Positions 20,851 through 32,600 of a stretch of 64,000 nt of DNA are shown here, one piece after another. The stretch spans positions 31,823,404-31,887,403 of the forward strand of contig CM066916.1 of NCBI GenBank assembly GCA_033964015.1, given 5' to 3'. Within the stretch, counting starts at the first letter, position 1. Every line of letters begins with the position of its first letter. Source of the DNA: Scolanthus callimorphus. Its lineage: Eukaryota > Cnidaria > Anthozoa > Actiniaria > Edwardsiidae. A program made the translations under genes and the position numbers. The notes beneath the pieces were generated by a model. That model searched no databases, was not told the origin of the DNA, and was given only the letters and a program-made list of their open reading frames with translations.

Positions 20851-21426
20851 CACACACCAGGTCGCTCACATGATTGATGTTGTCATGGTGATAGATACAA
20901 ATACATGCAGTACATGTTATTTAGACCGTCTGATAACATTCTGTTATTAAGGGAGCATGCCAGAGATCAAATCAATCCATATATCTCTCTCCCCCTGTGG
21001 GATTATCCAACTTTTGAAACAGACATCCTAACTTCCCCCACAATTAGGGCTGGAATGTCTATGACTCTGCTTTTGTGAAAGCCAATCTGCACACACTGTG
21101 ACCATTTTTTTTATTATCTTTAAAATACTGAATGTTAATTATTAATGTTAAAAGTAACTACTTAGACATTAAGGGATCGGTCTCACCCTGCCAATACTGC
21201 ATTGCTTTGTTTTTGTTCATGATTCATTACGATCAGAAACACTGACTTAATACAAAGGAATTCTACTATTACGAGTTTTCTTGCGCTTGTTAAGTAAAAT
21301 GCTCTAACCTGAACACTTTTTAGCAAGTCTCTGATATTGAAAATGGCGGCGAAGCAGTGCATTATGGGTAGGGTGAGACAGATCCTTTAACAGATATTTA
21401 ACAAGAGATATTTATTTCAATGAGAA

Positions 21427-21720
21427 ATGTCCAAAATCTACAATTGCAGACAATATTTTGGACCGAACAATTTCTTAGCACGCTTTAATGTAATCAAGAA
21501 ATGCACGAACAAATTTGACTGCCTAGTTCACGAAATGCTGTTTATTCAAGATCTTAAACCAACACTGAATGTACAGTCTGATTTTCTTCATGCTAAAGTG
21601 TTTAAGTAATTAGCTTTATACTCTTATGCAAATCTTTAACTTAGACTTTTCGCAAACCTTTTCACAAACTTTATCATTAATTATGTACCTTGATAATGGC
21701 GCTATAGATGCACCGAAATG
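21427..21720 (+). pseudogene. Penelope-like element fragment (GIY-YIG endonuclease C-terminus and 3' end)
   Basis: The 60-residue ORF ending at 21609 contains KKCTNKFDCLVHEMLFIQDL followed by KPTLNVQSD, the usual end of Penelope-like element endonuclease domains (L-V-x-E-M-x-F-I-x-x-L-K-P-x-L-N-x-Q). The reverse transcriptase and the rest are missing. About 85 bp downstream, GATAATGGCGCTATAGATGC then ACCGAAATGTCGG looks like the element's 3' hammerhead-type motif. This is a dead 5'-truncated copy. Confidence 0.72.
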
Positions 21721-22347
21721 TCGGTTTTTATCACTTCTGTTTCTTGTATCATGTATTTCTAAATCGTTTCTTATAAGAATATTATGGTTGAAATTATATT
21801 TTCAATTTTATATATTTTATAGCAAAATATGGGTTCATCTCCAGTTCAGAAATAAGCAGAGCTGCATTATAAAGCAAAGTGTCAATTACAAATTCAAAAT
21901 TTATGACCTTTGTATGATTCCAGGAAATATTAAATAATACCACCCTAACAGAAGGGGTTTGAGATGTACTATTTAACTCTCCCCCCATCTGTAATTATCA
22001 ATATAAACGCAAAATTTTGAATATTGATGGAACAAATAATTTTACCCATTTTGAAGTTTGGGGAGAGTGATCCTCCCTACACTCAACTGCTTCCAGTGTC
22101 CAAATATTATTTCATGGAATCATGCAATTTGTATTAACAATCTTTTTTTATGTTAAGGAGTTATTCAATGTGATTAGTACAGAGAGTCAGAGAGAGTTGT
22201 GGTTACTTATTAGGAATATTCTGCACTGTGCTCATGATTGCTTGAAATTTCAATATTAACAAAATAGTCACCGAATAGGTTTTTTGTTCGATGTGTTTTC
22301 TGTTGATATAAATCTAATTTAAATGAAGTTTGTTATACAATGTATGG

Positions 22348-22441
22348 TTCCAGATATTTTCCTTGGGGGGGGGGGGGGGGCACTTTTCAACACCCTTGTG
22401 TGTGTGGGGGGGGGGATGATATTTTCTACAACCACACAATT
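22348..22441. repeat. MITE family A partial copy with G-tracts
   Basis: GGTTCCAGATATTTTCC, two G-runs (16 and 10) around CACTTTTCAACACCC, then ATATTTTCTACAACCACACA match one half of family A, with a slipped poly-G. Confidence 0.7.
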
Positions 22442-22664
22442 TGTTATTTATTTATCTGTCATTTGATACTATTTGATAACATTGCTCACAGTGCCTTTAA
22501 AATTCTGTATTGAGGTTGACTGGCATGACGCTGAATTTCCTGTACCAAGAAACTCTATGAATGCCCATAACATGATAAATTCTCTGTATTATCAAAAGCA
22601 TTGTTATAATAAACAAGTGGCTATGTCTTGAGTTTTTGACAGTATTTGATAATCACAACAAACA

Positions 22665-22760
22665 AATTTGATTCACAACATTTTTGGTCAGGCCAGTCAG
22701 GCTTGACTTTAAATAAAATTTGATTCACAACATTTTTGGTCAGGCTTGACTTTAAATATA
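22665..22760 (+). repeat. Two-copy tandem duplication
   Basis: AATTTGATTCACAACATTTTTGGTCAGG...CTTGACTTTAAATA occurs twice in a row. The first copy has an extra CCAGTCAGG. Confidence 0.85.
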
Positions 22761-23635
22761 ATTATGTGGCCAATTAAACTTATTTGCAAATACCATCTAT
22801 TTATTGCAAAATTCTTTTGACCACATCTGTGTCAAAATATGTCATCAGTAAGGCATGATTGGCTTAAACCATTATGTTTTTATGAAAACAAGTTTTATGA
22901 AACAGTTACCATGACAGGTCAGAGATAAGAAAATATTACACATGCTCTAAGAACTATTTGTTACCTTATTAACTAATTGTTACTTTAATAGATAATATGA
23001 TGATGGGTATCATATTTATATCATAATTAATTATATCTTTCAACAATTATATTTGTTTCTTTTTAAATGCAGAATTAAGTGGAATCCCCCAAACTTACTC
23101 ATTACAGTTATTGATTATTTTTATCACCGAAAAAAGTGTGCAAACCATCCATTAGTTACTCATTTTAGTAGCAGAGCTTCTCATCCGAGCCCGCCAAGGA
23201 CTTAGATCATATTAGAATGCCTTAAATGTTTCAAAGTATTTTGAATAATAACCCACCGACGCTAAATATGTTTGATTTGCTCTGGCATGCTACCTTAATC
23301 TGAATGTGATCAGTCATGTACTGCATACATTTGTACCTACCATCATGACAACATCAACCATACAAGACACCTGCTATATGTGAACAGCATCACCCTGTTG
23401 CACTAGAGATGTGGCCTTGGGAGCTGAAGAGATGCTGTCTGGTGAGCAGGTAGGAGCTCGAAGCCTCAGTACTGAATGCAGTGAGATGACACACCTACCG
23501 GTTTTGACATTTGGAGCATCTTTTCCAGCTGGGGTCATCAGGGCCTTGTGGGACTTTGTTCCTTTACAATGCATTCATTCCTGTCCCTTACAACAACAAG
23601 TAAAACAAAATATTGTGTATTGTGTAGTGATTACA

Positions 23636-23826
23636 GAAAAAATCATTGCCCTCCCCATGGAAGGGATTGGAAATTCCAAAAGGTTGAGTGGGGGTCAATT
23701 TGCCTGTTTTCCCCATCTAATCGCCTGTATTTTTTTACTTGAAAATAAAGAGTAGCAGAGGGAGGGTGTCATATTATTTCAACCCCTTCCCCTGGGAGGT
23801 TCATGGATATTTTCTGTAATCATACC
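23636..23826. mobile_element. MITE family A copy
   Basis: CCCTCCCCATGGAAGGGATTGGAAATTCC on the left faces CCCCTTCCCCTGGGAGGTTCATGGATATTTTCTG on the right, with GTATTTTTTTACTTG between them. The terminal repeats have decayed. Confidence 0.65.
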
Positions 23827-25254
23827 TTCCAAAATGTTTTGCAACAGTAGTTGAGCCAGCACCCTCTAAACAATGCCCTGAGCTGTACTGTCTTTTTGGT
23901 GATTCTTTTTGTCTGAAAGATCACATTTCTTCTACAGTATTCCCTAAAATCACAAGAATTCAAACTCCATCCTTGGACCAGTGTGTGAGCCTGTACTGAG
24001 CAACAACAACTACTTTTAAATTTGTCAACTTTACACTCACTTGCATAAAATATGATTCTTTGTTATGTGTGTTCTCATGCAGCTCCCAAATAGCTTCCCT
24101 TGTGTTTCTCAAGTATAAAAAAATGTCTGGCTCAATTACTGATGCACAAAACAAAAGGTTGAAGGCTCTAACATTTGAGGTAAACATATGGTATGAAAGT
24201 CTTAAACTTCTGCAAGTGTAAGGCAGCTTTGCCTTATAGTTTGTAATTATTTTGGAAATTACAAAAGTCTGGTCAAACGGGCCGGACGAAACTAAAGATG
24301 TTGTACACAGTAAACAGCAAACTTAGAGCCTAGAGTTAGCACATTAGAGCCTTTTCAAATGTGTAATTCCAGAAAAGATACAAACCCCTATCACAGAGGA
24401 AATTGGAAATTCCAGGGAGTTTGGGGTTGAGAGAAATACACCTGTTATTTCCCATTAAATCAGTATTTTTCATTGGAAATTCCATTGGGAGTGGGAGTGC
24501 TTAAAGCAGATAAATTCACTCTGTGGTATGGATGTGGATCATTTCTAGAGCTACAATGAAAATTTATTCACTTACAAGATTTTAAAACCATGCTGTATTT
24601 TTCATCTATACGTGAAGTGTGACTGTCTTTTCACTGAACTGTGTTCTTTTCCGATTCAATAGTTCTTTAGATATGGACCATGTTTTTTCCACTCAAAATA
24701 CTTTAGCTTTAAGTGGGAGTTTCTTTATAAACCCATTTATGGGAAAAGAGGTCAGAGCAGTTTGAAGTGAAATTCTAGAACTGTCACAAAGTGAGACATG
24801 CCCACCTATGTGAAAAAATACCACACTTCATGGATGGATGCAAAATGAGTCACAAAAAATCCACACACCTCTGTTGAGAACCCTTTTTCGCCTTACCACC
24901 CAGGAAATTTTGACTTGTCCCCACCCACCCTGGATATAAATTAATTTCTTCTTCACCCCCTGCAGAAATTTTGTTCACCTACTCTTGAATTCCATATTTT
25001 GTGAATACATGTATCTCCTTCCTGGAATTTTACTGTTAGTAAAGGGTACCCAAGCCAGATATAATTCCCCACTCTGGAACTTAACTTCAGAACTCCCTGG
25101 ATTTTCTTCATGACCATCTTGGATTCTAAATTTTAACAATTTCTACCCACCCTGGAATTGTACTTTGCTATTAGAATACCACCCCAGAATTACAGGGTGC
25201 CCTAGGACTGCCCACCCTGGAAATCTAGAGATCCATGTCAGGGTGTGTGAATCA

Positions 25255-25820
25255 TTTGTGAAATTGCTGCATGGTAGTGATGCTGGTAGGTTTGCTATGG
25301 TCTGGCTGATGGTGTGAAGGGCTGACTATGGTCTGGCTGATGGTCTGAAGGGCTCGCTATAGTCTGGCTGCTGATCTAAAGGGCTCACTATGGTCTGCCT
25401 GATTGTCTGAAGGGCTCACTATGGTCTGGCTGATGGACTGGAGGGCTTGCTGTGGTCTGGCAGATGGCAAGAAGTGCTCACTATGGTCTGGCAGATTAGA
25501 TGGACTGGAGGGCTCACTGGTCTGGCTGATTGTCTTGCTATGGTCTGGCTGATGGACTGGAGGGCTCACCGTGGTCTGGCTGAAGGGCTCACTGTGGTCT
25601 GGCTGATGGACTGAAGGCTCACTGTGGTCTGGCTGATGGACTGGAGGGCTTACTGTGGTCTGGCTGATGGACTGGAGGGCTCACTGTGGTCTGGCTGAAG
25701 GGCTCACTGGTCTGGCTGATGGACTGAAGGCTCACTGTGGTCTGGCTGATGGACTGGATGGCTCACTGTGGTCTGGCTGATGGCAAGAAGGGCTCACTAT
25801 GGTCTGGCAGATTAGATGCT
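25255..25820. repeat. Minisatellite GGTCTGGCTGATGGACTGGAGGGCTCACTGT
   Basis: About 20 units of roughly 22-31 bp are built on TGGTCTGGCTGATGGACTGGAGGGCTCACTG. Some units lack the TGATGGACTGGA part. The 70-residue minus-strand frame rich in S, P and H is a product of the repeat. Confidence 0.92.
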
Positions 25821-27177
25821 AAAAATAAATATCAGGAAAATATCACAGATCATTCATGAGCCGAAAGCCAGAATTCCTATGTTAGAGATTTTAGATTACA
25901 AAACAAATTAATTAAGCTGAACATATTAATAATTTGGGGTATCCCAAACCATAGCCTCCCCAGGCTACTGATTTGTGTGAAGAGAAAGTACAGAGGAATG
26001 TATGGACATCATTTTCTCTTGATGGACAATATGTTAATCACGAGAAAAATATACGATGGAAATTTAAAAGCACAAATAAAGAAATGTTCTACAATAATAT
26101 CTAGTTGTGCTTCTCTTGAAATCTGCGAAAATTATGGGGATTTGAGCCCTTTTTATTGTTCTCTCGTAGGGAGCGAGAGTTTCAAGTAACCAGTATTTCT
26201 TGACCCCTCACGTATGTAAAAGTGAAGTTGAGCTAAGTTCTTGAAACTCCGTGTGTGCAAACTGCAGGGACAATACCAACTAACAAGGCATTTGTGTTGT
26301 GTAAGTTTCTGTATTTCTGGCGCTCTATGAGGTCCGCAAATGTATCTACGCGCCTGCAAGGTATAAGGTTTCATAAAAGTATCGTAAAGTGCCTAAACCT
26401 TGTTGTCGGCAAGACCAGCTCCTCGATAAACTTGGTATCTGAGTAAAAAGGTTTTAAAACTCTCAAAAGAGTAAAGAGGACTCATACTTACCTTAATCAC
26501 TGCCTAAACTATTAATTAGGGAGCTAACAGCGTTTCTAGCTGTGTAGTCAAGCAGGTGAGTTCGTCTTGTTTCTTGACCCATAGTATCGAGCACATGGCC
26601 GCCATTTCTATCTCGGGACCAAGCAAATCATTTGCATTTTAAATTTCGCGCTATTAGTTCCAGTCTCCCGCGATTTGAAAGGGATTTTTCAGTTTCTATC
26701 CTCGCTTTGAATGAAAACGAAAGGAAGTTTTAGACCGCTCAAAAACCGGGTACTCAAAAACCGGGTAAATCCGGAAAAGATACGCTGTTTGTGACAAGCT
26801 CGAAAACCTACGCCCCGAGGTATGTGTATAAGTTTCCCCTTATAGCTGGCTACAATTAACAGAACGATTTTTTTGGGGTAGAAACGCCATTCTGGTTCAA
26901 ATGACGTTTTGTCGTTGTTTTCGGCTCGCGCTTTCCGCTTGAATTATATATGAGTTCAATAAATTATCTTGGAGAGCTCGAAGTAAAAGAGGTGTCCTGG
27001 GCAATTGAGTTCTATGTATTTTTGTTTTCATCGTGAAGCTTCTAAAATTGGTATAATCTGCGAAATTGCTAAATAAATCGATACTCGGCTCACGCGTACA
27101 ACCGCTAATAATGTATTTATTATGAGACATTGCGGCTGTCAACACTGTATTAGGAATTTTCACTAATGCTGTAATTT

Positions 27178-27250
27178 GATACCCTTGCATCTTTGTACAT
27201 CTTTGCACATCTTTGCACATCTTTGCACATCTCTGCATCTTGCATCTTGA
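27178..27250. repeat. Short CATCTTTGCA tandem repeat
   Basis: ACATCTTTGC is repeated about six times, then decays to CATCTCTGCATCTTGCATCTTG. Confidence 0.9.
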
Positions 27251-29645
27251 AATAGTGCAAGCCGTGAATCTAGAGCATGCGCGCTGCACTTGGTGATGTC
27301 ATCTCGAGTGTTTTTCATTTTTTTTTCATAGAAATATCTTCTATCAGGCATCGTACTTTCCAAACTTAATTGAAACATGGCGATTTGTTGCGAGACAAAT
27401 TGTTTAGTCGGGTGGTAAAACGTGCAGCACATGGCTCATGGGAGCGTGGAATACTATATAAAGCTCGTGTGAGTATACTTTGTTTGATATTAAGAATCTG
27501 GACGAGGCAAGAAATGAAATGTATGCACTAGCCTCCTCCGCAGACGCCTCTCTCCTCTCCAACCGCTCTCAGAACAACGGATCGACCCAGTGGATCGACC
27601 CAGTAATTTTGCACCCATTCCAACCAATTTTGAACCTCTCATATAAAAACAGGTTGATTTCTATCGCGCAGCCAATAAACACACCTACTACAAATAGCTC
27701 GACTGAAATACACATCACTACAACAGTCGCGGGGAGATCGGAGTTAGTGTCACGTGACAATCAGGCCACGCCTATTTTTACGCTCACCCCAATTTCAGGC
27801 TGTACCGACATTTTTAACATATGCTCTAAGTACCTCGAGATTGAGTGATTGCCTAACCAAAGTTTGACAAAATTCTACAAGCCCGATCTGAAGATATTTT
27901 AGGATTTCTAAATCAGGGCTATAATTTATGTAAAATTCAGTGTAATGAATTAATATGGAGAGTTTTGTACTTCATGGTACTATTAGGAGCGACTTGCCGA
28001 CCTGATGATGCGTTGGTTTGCCGATTGCATCTTCGCGAGGCCATCGGCCACTTGATCCGAAGAGCCGACGACTTGGCTGTGACTTCGAAGGTAATTCATA
28101 GCTCTGGTTGGGCGTTGCCCGTCAGCTATAAACACAACACTTTGAGATAATGAGTGTCCCGAGCGATGCAATTTTTAAATCTATAGTCATGAGGACAAGA
28201 CCCTTCAATATGGATTTTTTTTATTTACAGAAAATCGGTATAGTTACGATAACAAACGTAGCCTTTCACATTTTTAGTAAAAGTTTGATTAAACCGTTTA
28301 CACAAAAATGTAATAAAATGGTTGAACTTTTAACACTTTGATTAGTGTTTTGGTGCTTATCAAAGCAACTTTTTATTTTCTATTGAACTTGTAGAAATTC
28401 TTCGAAGAGCTAGCGTTCCTGCTCCCACGGAACCTGAATTCGGTAGCCCTCCCAAAGCACGCCGAAACTAGAGCTGGTTCATATGACTGTGAAAACGTCG
28501 CGGCGTGTTCCTTGCCGAGTCCGCACTCTCACGGTTCTGTGCCGTGTGGTAACAGTGTAATACGACTTTTGCCGAGTAATACGGCTCCATATCTGCATTC
28601 AATTTTGACCTTATATGGTAAAATCGCCACAGTCGTATAATTATGCAGAATATCCAACGCGTCACTTGTATTTTCTGGTATACACACAAGCTTTCAGGCA
28701 AGTACGTATTATTTGAAATTTAGTGATTTTAGCAGGTCATTTCTGCTCTGTCACCATGTGGCGTCGAAGTATCTTGATTGGTTGATCAGTTATTCCCTCC
28801 ATTGTGATTGGCTGGATCATCAAGGTAAGGCAAGGTTGCGTGCCGTGTCCTATCGTGTTCCGCGCCTTTCCACAGTCATACGAAATAAGCTCTAATGCAT
28901 ATAATCCTTGGCTGGTTGCAGTGGTTGGCACGGCTTCATATAAATAGTGCCTAAATATAACACTCGTTATAATTCACTGAGTAATTTAGCAATGTATACC
29001 AGAAAAAGGCGACCTGACATCTAGATCCCGGTTTATATTCACAAAGAACATTTAGCATAAGAACTTTGGAAAACTGGAAGGTGCGCTAATGTTTCCTCAA
29101 TCTGTTTCCTCAATCATCGTATTCTTTAAAGAATAAATTAAAAAATGCTCAGCCTAATAAAATATGTGTTGCGGGTTCCCTGTGTTAAGGCGCGCGCCCC
29201 ATATTTAATTTAGCCAATCAGAAACATTCCTGGTACACACACGAGCCTTCAGTCGAGTGTGTATGGTAAAAAATTCAATTAAAAAACCCTATAACTTTTT
29301 AACCTTTCTTTTAATCAAGAAAACGTTCTCTTTTAAGAATAATAATAAGTCTCAATAACACTCTCAAAAATAATTGCATGTGAATAACAATTAAATTAAA
29401 ATTGTGATAAATTAATTTTATATTATATTAAACATTTTTGACTATGATATGTTTTAAAATAATGTTTTCTTCTTCTCGGGACTGCAAGTGCTTGATATTT
29501 TTTCAGGACATGATTTCCGCGTCCTGCTCCATTGAAATACAAACGGTCCGTCCCTAAAGCTTCCCTCGCAGGCATTTGAATTTTGGTGCGGATATTAAAA
29601 GCTACTGCCCGGGGTTTAGAGATAAGTTATGATAATTCTGTGTAA

Positions 29646-32600
29646 CTACTTGGTAGAAAGGACAGAATCCTCGCCCAGTAGTGTACAGAGTTCGTTCAAC
29701 CTGCTCTGCATCTTAGGGATGCCCGCCAGCTGAGCCTCGAGTTTCTGTTTCTCGTCGTTCAGACTCATCCTTGTTGCTGTGTTGAGCTGCTCCCACTTCC
29801 ATCCTCCTTCGCCGTCGAACTGCAAGATGTGAGTGTGGTACTTCCTGGGCAAAGTAATCATGAAAATAAATAAAAATAAACACAAACAATTAAAGCGGGA
29901 CTGTCACGGTACGCGCATGCTGGAGCAAAGACCGCCGATCCCATAACTATCATTCAAAACGGGGATTCCCTGTCAAAACGGGGATTCCCTGTTTAAATAA
30001 ACCAATCACGGGACACTTCGTGTTCGCGGGAAAGTACCCACGCCCCGCACGACGTCGCCTCAGGGAAAACATAATTTGGAGTTCAGTCGTCAGGAGGCAA
30101 CATTATGGTAAGTTTTTAGGGGTTTTTAGGCAAACGAGCTGCAAAATCGTTGTCTGAGGTGAAGATACCGTAGCCCTTGAACAATTTCCATGTCTCATGG
30201 ACCCTTTCCGATATCCAGATCCTGCTTTTATTGTGTTCCCAAGCCATTTTGGCGTAAGGACGACCTCGATTAGGCCTTTCTTGTTGGGCAGCCATCAGTG
30301 AAAATGACGCTCGAGTCTCATTAAAGTTCTAACGACAAACAATATTGCATCGACTCCAAAATTTGGTCACGATACTAAGGAGATCTCAGGAGAGAATACC
30401 CGTTAAGAAGTAAGGGTAGATGGACCCCGAAACAACAAGATTCGAACGGATTCTACCAGCGTAATTTCTCCCTCTCACAGCCATCGTTCCGGCCCGGACC
30501 AAAGTGATCAAAATTCGCACATGCGCGTACCGTGACAGTCCCGCTTTAAACATACCCAGACCATGTACATGATGTGTTTACGTCCAGGGTCTCGTTTCTC
30601 GAAACAGCCGATAATTCCCGGGCCCGAAAAGTTTGTTCTGCAATTTTAATAGAAACATTTAAGACGTAATCCATTTGAAAATCGAATAATGATTGGAACA
30701 AATTCTTGGAACAAAATTATTTGCATCATATTGTAGACTTCTGTCTTACTGCTTTTAAAATCTGATCTAAAAAAATCATTTCTTTCAACACCGAACATCG
30801 AAAATGAATCCTGAAAGTTGTCCAAATCCATACAATTTGTATAGGTTGACAGCACTATAAAATGAACATCAACAGCCAACACCATATCTTCACAACTTTG
30901 AAAACTTATTTCTCAGGTTTCCTTGGGAATTTCTTCTCGGTGTTATCGCCAATTCTTTATTTTATCAATACCTTTCATAAAATGCTAGAAACAAGTTTTT
31001 GTAATACTCTATCTAAAACTTGTTTCCGCTTTGTGTCAAGATAACTCGATTTCTCAGCGGATTTCCTCTTATATTAATAGTTTTTTCGTCTTCTTTTCAA
31101 CCCTGCTGATTTAAATAGTTGAGAACTTCGTAGTCGTGGATATCTACAGTGTTAAGCTGCCTCGTCCCTAGGCGTCTCTATTAAGTAGTGAAAGAGAGAG
31201 AAAAAACTCTAGCGAGTGCTTTGGTAGCGAGCGCGCAATGCCATCTTAGGAATGGTTCGTTTTCGCAAAGGATCATGGGAAGGCTCAAACCAGAGACCGT
31301 TCTTTTCTTCGCCCTTCCCATGATGTCTTTCGCACTAGCTCGCTCCCAGTCGCTCTCGCCTCGAAAATCACTAGAACGCGCCTGGGTACGAGGCAGAGTG
31401 TTAAGGCTCAAAACAGAAATTTCCGATTTCATTCAAACCCTCAAATCGACGAAAAATCACCCGAAAAGTCTCGGGAGGGCAGCTTCTCCCGAAAACATTT
31501 AATTGTTTTTCGCCCAGTTTTTCGGGTGCCCGAAAAACTCGGGTTAAACTACCGTAATGCTATAAATAGTATAGAATATAAATATCCACGAGTAGGGTTA
31601 ACTAGACGATTCAAATCAGCAGGGTAGAAAGGAAAACGAAAAAGTTAGGGATCAATCTATCAAAATTTCAAAATAAAGTTTTCGGGCCCGAGAAATCGTC
31701 AAAACAACATTTTACCCCAGAGACTAAACTATGTCTTTAAAAAACAAAAACCTCATGAAAAAAAATGAGGAAAAAAACGAGACCATACATCCAGACATCT
31801 CCCCGAGAGCTGAAGCATCGTATGGCGACCGTACGGACTCTTACACCCACGCCAGAGATTTCGGCCCTGACAGTTGCTATCCCGTGGGAGTTCGTTGCTT
31901 AGCAGCCCATACCGGAGGGTGAGGGCACGCCCGGCCACCAGACCATATAAGGACGCCCCTTGTGTGAGTAGTAAACAATTCATCCCTATTGTTATAGCAC
32001 AACCAAACTATATATACTCCAGATAAGTAAGAAACTAGGCCATGTGGGACATGTTTTGGGTTTTCGTTTCTACCGAGTTGCTTGAAAACCTCCAAAAATA
32101 CTGCTGTCATGCAGCTTTGCTTCTCGACTGTTTTCTCGCGTCGTTTGTCAAAACCCAGTGAAACGTATTGATTTCATCAACATCTGTTTCACGCGCTGAA
32201 TCGCGCATGCGCGTGACGACGCCGATTTTCTCGGCTGATTGATCACTTTTCCTTATAGATTTGTAGTTTTCCGTTTATGCTCTGAAATAGGTTACACAAA
32301 ATTGTAAACACAAACACCTTGCGTATTTATTTTTTTTACTTCCTTTTCCTTTTTTGCGTGGGGAAATGCTTCTCTTTTAAAGCAGCATGTATGACGTGCT
32401 TGGGTCATAAAGCCGCGGAAAAAATCGAGGATCCATAACGTACCGTACGGCCATCGCACTCGGTTAGTTGACAAAATGCTGAAGTAAATTTGTTATTTAC
32501 AAGTTGGCATTAAAAATTCGCGAGCGAACTGGTATCATACGACTCTGACCTCTGTGGGCCTGGACGAGTCCTTTGCACCCTGAACTGTGTGGTGCCCACT

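Larger units (their letters stand above)
16337..29645. other. Gene-poor interval (13.3 kb)
   Basis: No ORF here shows a motif I recognise, and I could not chain exons into a gene. What is visible is dispersed inverted repeats, a Penelope fragment at 21427-21609, a minisatellite at 25255-25820, a CATCTTTGCA tandem at 27178-27250 and AT-rich unique sequence. A TATA-like TATATAAAG at 27454 precedes an ORF of 122 codons (27480-27848) of unknown status. The 3' untranslated region of the clarin gene probably occupies its left end, and that of the ABCD gene its right end. Confidence 0.55.

Noticed and set aside
27480..27848. 122-codon ORF behind a TATATAAAG box
   Set aside because: No recognised domain, a Thr/Ser-rich composition and no splice partners. 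It is kept only as a note in the gene-poor interval.
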